A stretch of 49,327 nucleotides of DNA, taken from NCBI GenBank assembly GCA_025057955.1, contig JANXER010000004.1, forward strand, positions 1 to 49,327, given 5' to 3'. Shown piece by piece: positions 44,073-49,327 of the stretch. Under the pieces are notes generated by a model. It was given only the letters and a program-made list of their open reading frames with translations, was not told the origin of the DNA and did no database searches. The position numbers were made by a program, and so were the translations under genes. The DNA is from Candidatus Methanomethylicaceae archaeon. Its GTDB lineage: Archaea; Thermoproteota; Methanomethylicia; Methanomethylicales; Methanomethylicaceae. Every line of letters starts with the position of its first letter. Positions within the stretch are counted from its first letter, which is position 1.

Positions 44073-45602
44073 ATGGAAATTGTTGGTTCTATAGTGGCTG
44101 GAGGTAGCGATTACTTAATAATTAGAGAGAAGAAGGGATCAAGTCTAGAGTTAGGAGAGCTTTTGGCTGTGGAGGATGGAGATAAAAAGTACCTCTATGT
44201 GGTGTCCAGTATTGAATATAAATCCATTTTGGATGAAAATAGGCTTTATACAAGTGCGGGAACAATTATAGAGGGAATAAATCCAAAATTGGAAATTCCT
44301 GAGGATGATTTAAAGCTATTTAGAAAAGTAACTTTAGTACCTCTTTTGGAAGTATTAAATAATAATATCTATAGAGCTCCAAGATCAATACCAAGCTTTC
44401 TTTCTAAGGTTAGAAGAATAGAAAGCTCGGATTTCTCCTTTTTAGAAATTCCAAAGAATAGAATTTTCCTAGGAAAAATAAGAAGTGGAAGCAAGGCATT
44501 GGACTTGAATTACTATATGAATGGTGAGGAGATGCTTTCACATCATGTGATAATAGCAGCTCAAACTGGAAGGGGAAAATCCAATATGGTAAAGGTAATG
44601 CTATGGGAAATAATGAATTATAGTAATTTTGGAATATTGATTTTAGATGTTCATAATGAATATTTTGGATATGGCACTCAAAAAGGCCTAAAGGATCATC
44701 CAAGGGCAGATAAAGCTTTAGTATATTATTCAAAGAGCCCCCCTCCAGGGCAGAACAAGCTTGTGGTTAATTTGAAGTCCATAGAGCCAGAGGATCTCTT
44801 AGGAATAATTGAGCTTTCTGAGCCTCAGAAGGATGCCATAAATATCTTTGCACGAGATTATAAGAGGGAATGGTTGAAGGAGCTCCTAAGAGAAGATCCA
44901 GAAAGGGATAAGGAGTTTAAGAAAATCCATGCCTCAACCCTTAGAGCTCTTAGAAGAAAGCTTGGAAATTTATTCAGAATAAGAATTTTAGAAGATGGTG
45001 AACCTTATTGTGAGGATGATGTATTTTGCTTTGAGGGGGCTGGTGAAACAACTATATCTGATATTGCTGATGCCTTGGAAGGGGGAAAGGTGGTAATCAT
45101 AGATGGATCAACAATACCTGATGAAACTGGATTAATAATAATGAGCGCAGTCATGAGAGAAGTATTCAATAGATATGAGAGATATAAAAATGAAGGTCTT
45201 CTTAGGGATAAGGTTCAAATTGGCGTAGTGCTTGAGGAGGCTCCTAGAATTTTAGGAGAGCTATATGATAAGAATATATTTGGGAGAATTGCAAGAGAGG
45301 GAAGAAAGTTCAAAATAGGATTAATAGCAGTAACTCAAATGGCCTCTGTAATACCGGATGAAATTCTCGCCAATATAGGCACCAAGATAATAATGGGAAA
45401 TGAAATGCAAAAGGAGAGAAGAAAGCTCATTGAGAATTCCCCTCAAGATCTTTCGGCTTATAATTACATAATTGCAGGTTTAGAAAAGGGTGAGAGCATT
45501 GTAACTTCCATATTCTCGAAGTTTCCAGTTCCAATATATACTCCTCTCTTCGATGATATTGCTACTAAAAGAGCTGATAAATTTGAGCCTGTATTCTTTT
45601 AG
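44073..45602 (+). CDS. herA: HerA DNA translocase/helicase
   Basis: 509 residues. An N-terminal beta-barrel (HAS) domain spans 1-110. The FtsK-like RecA core has Walker A AAQTGRGKSNMVKVM near 165 and Walker B VGVVLEEAPRILGEL near 385, and the GLIAVTQMASVIPDEI sensor region follows. The hexameric motor feeds DNA to NurA. It lies six bases after nurA and eight before mre11. Confidence 0.95.
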   Translation: MEIVGSIVAGGSDYLIIREKKGSSLELGELLAVEDGDKKYLYVVSSIEYKSILDENRLYTSAGTIIEGINPKLEIPEDDLKLFRKVTLVPLLEVLNNNIYRAPRSIPSFLSKVRRIESSDFSFLEIPKNRIFLGKIRSGSKALDLNYYMNGEEMLSHHVIIAAQTGRGKSNMVKVMLWEIMNYSNFGILILDVHNEYFGYGTQKGLKDHPRADKALVYYSKSPPPGQNKLVVNLKSIEPEDLLGIIELSEPQKDAINIFARDYKREWLKELLREDPERDKEFKKIHASTLRALRRKLGNLFRIRILEDGEPYCEDDVFCFEGAGETTISDIADALEGGKVVIIDGSTIPDETGLIIMSAVMREVFNRYERYKNEGLLRDKVQIGVVLEEAPRILGELYDKNIFGRIAREGRKFKIGLIAVTQMASVIPDEILANIGTKIIMGNEMQKERRKLIENSPQDLSAYNYIIAGLEKGESIVTSIFSKFPVPIYTPLFDDIATKRADKFEPVFF

Positions 45603-45610
45603 GTGATGAA

Positions 45611-46840
45611 ATGAAGTTCGCCCATATGTCAGATATACATTTAGGAGCCACTACAGAACCAAGGCTCAGAGAGCTTGAGATTTCCACACTTAATAGAGCC
45701 TTTCAAATATGCATGGATAGAGATGTTGACTTCATAATAATCTCTGGGGATTTATTTCATGTGAACATACCTGATTTATTCATAGTAAAGGAAGCTGTAA
45801 AAATAATGAAGAGGTTTGTGGATCGAGGAAGAAAGATCTATTTAGTTTATGGAAGTCACGATTACTCTCCAAATGCTACTTCCATTGTGGATATACTTGA
45901 GGAGGCTGGATTGATAAAAAGAGTGGGCAAGCCAAGTTTTTCAAATGGAAAGCTGAGGCCAGAGATAATAGTGGATGAGAGGACTGGCGCTATGATTACT
46001 GGAATTTCAGGAAGAAAGCTCTCATTGGAAAGGGATTATTTCAGATATTTAGATAGAGAGTATTTCTCCTCACTTAAGGGCTACAAAATCTTCGTATTTC
46101 ATAGTGCAATAGAGGAATTAAAGAGAAAGGGGGAATATTATGAGGGCATTGCTTCATCAGATCTTCCAAATGGATTTGATTACTATGCAGGTGGACATTT
46201 ACATAGAAGGGTTGAAGATCCTAGGAGGAAAATCTTCTATCCTGGACCATTATTCACCGGCTGGGGGATAGATCTTGAAAATACCATAAAAGGGGAGAGA
46301 AGAGGATTTTTCATAGTTGAAGATGGAAGGGTTGAGTTTTTAGATTTAACACCATTTCAAGGAATCTATAAGGAGATAGATGCCACAGGGCTTTCTGCAT
46401 TTGAGTTAAATAGTAAAATTAAGAACTTCATAGAGAATACTGATGTAAGAGATAAAGTTATTGTTCTCAAAGTTTTTGGAGTGCTTTCGAGGGGAAAAAC
46501 CAGCGATGTGGAATTTTCAAGGATAAGGGAGGAAATAATGAGGAGAGGAGCATTATACTTACACTTGAATCGAAGCCAACTTAGATCTAAGGAATTTGAG
46601 AGCTCTACCCCCATAGGAGAAGATATTCAAAAAATTGAGGAGAATATCTTCAAGGAAGCTGTAAGCAATAGAAAATTTAGTGAATCCAAGCTTATTAATG
46701 AAGTTGTAGCACTTTCAAGGGCGCTCTTCAATCAATTGAAGGTTCAGAAAAAAGAAGGCGAAAGGGAGGCGGATTATGAGAAAAGAATGGAGGAGATTGC
46801 TTTGGAAGTTCTAGGAATTAAGGATCTTCTATCAGGGTGA
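45611..46840 (+). CDS. mre11: Mre11 nuclease
   Basis: 409 residues from an ATG preceded by AGGTGATG. The calcineurin-like phosphoesterase motifs are in order: HMSDIHLG (Asp8, His10), IISGDLFH (Asp near 47), YGSHDYSP, FHSAIEEL and GGHLHRR. In most Mre11 proteins the third motif is GNHD, so the metal-ligand asparagine is serine here (Ser82). The C-terminal capping and Rad50-binding helices follow. Mre11 is a manganese-dependent 3'-5' exo- and endonuclease. TGATG overlap couples it to rad50. Confidence 0.94.
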   Translation: MKFAHMSDIHLGATTEPRLRELEISTLNRAFQICMDRDVDFIIISGDLFHVNIPDLFIVKEAVKIMKRFVDRGRKIYLVYGSHDYSPNATSIVDILEEAGLIKRVGKPSFSNGKLRPEIIVDERTGAMITGISGRKLSLERDYFRYLDREYFSSLKGYKIFVFHSAIEELKRKGEYYEGIASSDLPNGFDYYAGGHLHRRVEDPRRKIFYPGPLFTGWGIDLENTIKGERRGFFIVEDGRVEFLDLTPFQGIYKEIDATGLSAFELNSKIKNFIENTDVRDKVIVLKVFGVLSRGKTSDVEFSRIREEIMRRGALYLHLNRSQLRSKEFESSTPIGEDIQKIEENIFKEAVSNRKFSESKLINEVVALSRALFNQLKVQKKEGEREADYEKRMEEIALEVLGIKDLLSG

Positions 46841-48879
46841 TGGATTTGATTATAAGGCGATTAAAGCTGAAAAACATAAGAAGCTATGATGAAGGTGAAA
46901 TAAGCTTTCCAACTGGAGCAGTGCTCTTTGAAGGGGATATAGGATCAGGAAAATCAACAATTCTTCTTGCAATAGAGTTTGCATTATTTGGATTGGGAAA
47001 TGAAAAGGGGACAAGCCTATTGAGCTTGGGAAGGAATGAAGGAGAGGTGGAATTGGAGTTTGAGGCAAGGGGAAAAATCGTTAAAGTGCATAGGGGTTTG
47101 GTTAGATCAAGGAAGAGAGGAGGAGTAACTCAAGAGGACTGCTGGATTGAGATGGATGGTAGAAGATATGTATTATCACCCACTGAAATGAAGGAAATGA
47201 TGCTTAATATTTTGGGATATAATGAGCCTGTGGATCCAAAAGCCAAGAGCATAATCTTCAGATATGCTATTTATACTCCTCAAGAGGAAATGAAGGAGAT
47301 TCTTAATAGACCTGTGGATGAAAGGCTACAAACCATAAGAAAAGCTCTAAGGCTTGAGGATTATAAAATAGCTAGAGATAATGCTCTTACTGTATCCAAG
47401 GGATTGAGATTTTATGCTAGGCAATTTATGGAAGAGGAGAAGAGATTACCAGATTTAGAAAAGGAGAAAAAAGAGCTCATTCTTAAAAAAGAGGAAACTG
47501 CTAAGAAAATTGAAGATTTAGAGAATAAGCTAAGCGATGTTGAAATTTCAATAAAGGGCATTGAGAGTGAATTGGAAGTTTTAATGAGGGAGATGGAGAA
47601 GCTAGCTGGAGAGGCTAAAAGAGGAGAAGAGCTTGAGAGGACTATGGAAGATTATAATAAAAAATTAAAGATTTTAAAAAATCAAGTAAATTTCGATAGA
47701 CAGAAGAGCAATAGTTTGAAGAAAGAGAGGGATGAAATTTTAAAACTATTAATAAAGCCAGAGAAGGAGTTAAAAGTAATAGAGGAGGAGCTTAATAGAG
47801 CTAGAGTGGAAATTAAAGCAATTCTAGGAGAAGTGGCAAGGAAGGAGCATCTTCTATCCACATATAAATCTCTTGTGGAGAGAAAAATATGTCCCACTTG
47901 TAATCAAAGGGTTGATCATGAGGAATTTTTATCGAAAATTGAAAAGCTCGAAAAGGAATATGAGGAGATAAACAGAAGGAAAAAGGAGCTTGAATTGAAG
48001 ATTGAATGGCTTGAATCAATGAAGAAAATGGCTGAAGATTACGATAGAAATAGTACTAAATTGAAAAGCCTTGAGGATAATATATCAACTATTGAGGATA
48101 GAATAGCTAAGGATGAAAATGAGTTAATGGAGCTCTCTAAAAAAATAGAGGTTTTACAGGAAAAATTGAGAATTTCTAAAGAGGCAGCAATGGAATATAA
48201 GAGTAAGAAATTGGAGTTTGAAAAAATTAATGATGACCTGAAGAGGTTAAGAGAAGAAAGAAGAATTTTAGAGAATGAGAAAATTAAGCGCCTTGCTGAT
48301 TTAGAAAAATTTCAATTCAGAATAAATGAAATAGAGCGAGAGATGGAAAAAATAAAGGATAGGATTACAAAGGGAAGGAGATTAATGGAATATGTTATCT
48401 GGCTGGAGGAGTGCTTTGCGCCAGCGCTTGAGAAAATTGAATCAACAATATTCAGAGATGCAAATAGAGAATTTAGCGAGGAATTCTCAAGGCTTTTTTC
48501 ATTTATGGTTGAAGATCCAACAAAGAGCGTAATGGTGGATGAACAATTCACTCCAATAGTAATACAGGAATCCTATGAACAAGAAATTTCAAATCTAAGT
48601 GGAGGTGAAAGAACAGCCTTAGCATTAGCCTTCAGATTAGCATTAAATAAGATTGTTCAGAAGAGGGCTGGAATAGAAGGTGGACTATTAATAATGGATG
48701 AGCCAACGGATGGCTTAAGCAAGGAGCAAATAGGTAAGATTGGCGATCTCATAAAGGAGCTTATGCTAAATCAAGTTATAATAGTTTCACATGAGAGGGA
48801 GCTTGAAGGAGCTGTGGATTATATATTTAGAGTTCAAAAGGAGAATGGAAAATCTAAAATAATTCCAGCAAAAGTTTGA
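46840..48879 (+). CDS. rad50: Rad50 ATPase with zinc hook and short coiled coil
   Basis: About 679 residues from ATG 46840 (a GTG at 46837 is the only alternative). Walker A is EGDIGSGKSTIL near 35. Long heptad-rich coiled coils run from about 175 to 550, with the zinc hook ICPTCNQ near 351 at the centre. The C-terminal head has NLSGGERTALALAFRLAL and Walker B LLIMDEPTDGLS. Archaeal Rad50 is commonly 850-1,000 residues, so the arms are short. It bridges DNA ends and controls Mre11. Confidence 0.96.
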   Translation: MDLIIRRLKLKNIRSYDEGEISFPTGAVLFEGDIGSGKSTILLAIEFALFGLGNEKGTSLLSLGRNEGEVELEFEARGKIVKVHRGLVRSRKRGGVTQEDCWIEMDGRRYVLSPTEMKEMMLNILGYNEPVDPKAKSIIFRYAIYTPQEEMKEILNRPVDERLQTIRKALRLEDYKIARDNALTVSKGLRFYARQFMEEEKRLPDLEKEKKELILKKEETAKKIEDLENKLSDVEISIKGIESELEVLMREMEKLAGEAKRGEELERTMEDYNKKLKILKNQVNFDRQKSNSLKKERDEILKLLIKPEKELKVIEEELNRARVEIKAILGEVARKEHLLSTYKSLVERKICPTCNQRVDHEEFLSKIEKLEKEYEEINRRKKELELKIEWLESMKKMAEDYDRNSTKLKSLEDNISTIEDRIAKDENELMELSKKIEVLQEKLRISKEAAMEYKSKKLEFEKINDDLKRLREERRILENEKIKRLADLEKFQFRINEIEREMEKIKDRITKGRRLMEYVIWLEECFAPALEKIESTIFRDANREFSEEFSRLFSFMVEDPTKSVMVDEQFTPIVIQESYEQEISNLSGGERTALALAFRLALNKIVQKRAGIEGGLLIMDEPTDGLSKEQIGKIGDLIKELMLNQVIIVSHERELEGAVDYIFRVQKENGKSKIIPAKV

Positions 48880-49327
48880 ATTAATCCCATGTTAATGAAT
48901 AAAGCTGATTTAAGGATTGGAAAGCATATGAAAAAGATTCATTTTTTCTCCTATAATTTTTTATGTGCTTGAAGATATTAGTTTATAAATTATAAGTATT
49001 CATAGAATCAAATTAATCCTTATATTATGGAAATTGAGGGAAGGCTATGCAATGAAGAGAATGTAAACCATTTCATTATTCTGATGGAATCAATGTGCAA
49101 GCATCCGTTGATAGAAACTCTTGGCAATCTGGTTGCCAATGAGCTTAGTAGCATGGACACGATGTTATTGGGAGGAAAAACAGCAAAATAACAATTTATT
49201 GAGCTTTTACAACACAGCTACTGGTGAGTAATAGAAAAGACTTCCTAGGAAATTTCAATTCTATGATAGGAGCGACTTATGCTTCCATGTCAACAAGAGT
49301 TGCTCAAAAGACAAAGTAAGATTTCTA
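48880..49327. other. 448-base right end without a recognised gene
   Basis: The first 120 bases are AT-rich and T-rich enough to terminate the repair operon. A 54-codon frame starts at ATG 49027 after a TTATATTA element and ends at 49191. Its product (MEIEGRLCNEENVNHF...) matches no family I know. From about 49070 the base composition is less AT-rich than the intergenic norm. This may be decayed coding or mobile DNA that continues beyond the edge. Confidence 0.35.

Noticed and set aside
49027-49191. 54-codon frame at the right end as a gene
   Set aside because: It has a TATA-like sequence upstream but no recognisable family, and another stop follows soon after. Too short to call with confidence.
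1-49327. tRNA, rRNA, CRISPR arrays, insertion sequences
   Set aside because: I looked for T-loop GTTCGA-type motifs, repeated 25-40 base units with spacers, and transposase motifs. None could be supported by eye; a tRNA or covariance-model scan would settle small RNAs.

Overview
The window reads as a thermophilic archaeon of the TACK/Thermoproteota side. Genes are densely packed. Arginine is mostly AGA/AGG. TATA-like boxes sit about 26 bases before leaderless or short-leader starts, and internal operon genes have GGAGG/GGTGAT Shine-Dalgarno sites. Archaeal markers include a TFB homologue, archaeal-type mevalonate kinase, a ZPR1 protein, an Lhr-type helicase, and the complete nurA-herA-mre11-rad50 repair cluster. 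A eukaryotic-type topoisomerase IB runs off the left edge. That enzyme is known mainly from Nitrososphaeria (Thaumarchaeota) and relatives, so a lineage near that group is my best inference; no rRNA is present to confirm it.

Layout. 1-4.6 kb: topoisomerase IB (minus), diverging from a compact SMC5/6-like ATPase, a kleisin and a tandem winged-helix (KITE) protein; this looks like a small chromosome-organising complex. 4.6-9.5 kb: thioredoxin reductase, SfsA, Lhr helicase, a SecB-like small protein. 9.5-15.8 kb (minus): gcvT, two moeA paralogues (one fused to a substrate-binding domain) sharing a 96-bp perfectly identical tract, a PmbA/TldE protein, and a UPF0280 protein. The last diverges from a DUF39 homocysteine-biosynthesis gene, which is followed by mevalonate kinase. 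18.1-19.1 kb: a convergent pair (DUF4430 lipoprotein-like gene and ECF S-component) whose two promoters share the same 14-base element. 19.2-24.4 kb: Mrp-type Fe-S carrier, MFS, purB, NAD(P)HX repair enzyme, and a rubredoxin too short for routine ORF calling. 24.5-28.7 kb: divergent TFB, an ABC-2 exporter with its PadR regulator and a 30-bp dyad operator, and TrmO apparently starting at AUU. 28.8-32 kb: ZPR1 protein, a regulator with a substrate-binding sensor domain, and a divergent DUF3311-symporter pair with a palindromic operator. 32-39.3 kb: a nine-gene histidine operon (hisZ-G-D-C-B-H-A-F-IE), whose first gene lacks a canonical start codon. 39.4-42 kb: two transporters, an AT-rich intergenic stretch, acylphosphatase. 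42-48.9 kb: PfkB kinase diverging from nurA-herA-mre11-rad50. The last 450 bases hold no recognisable gene.

The best candidates for something under-described are the three-gene SMC5/6-like module beside TopIB, the convergent DUF4430/ECF pair with duplicated promoter elements, the sensor-regulator/symporter switch, and two genes (trmO, hisZ) that have good Shine-Dalgarno sites but no AUG/GUG/UUG. All identifications come from reading motifs by eye, without database searches.
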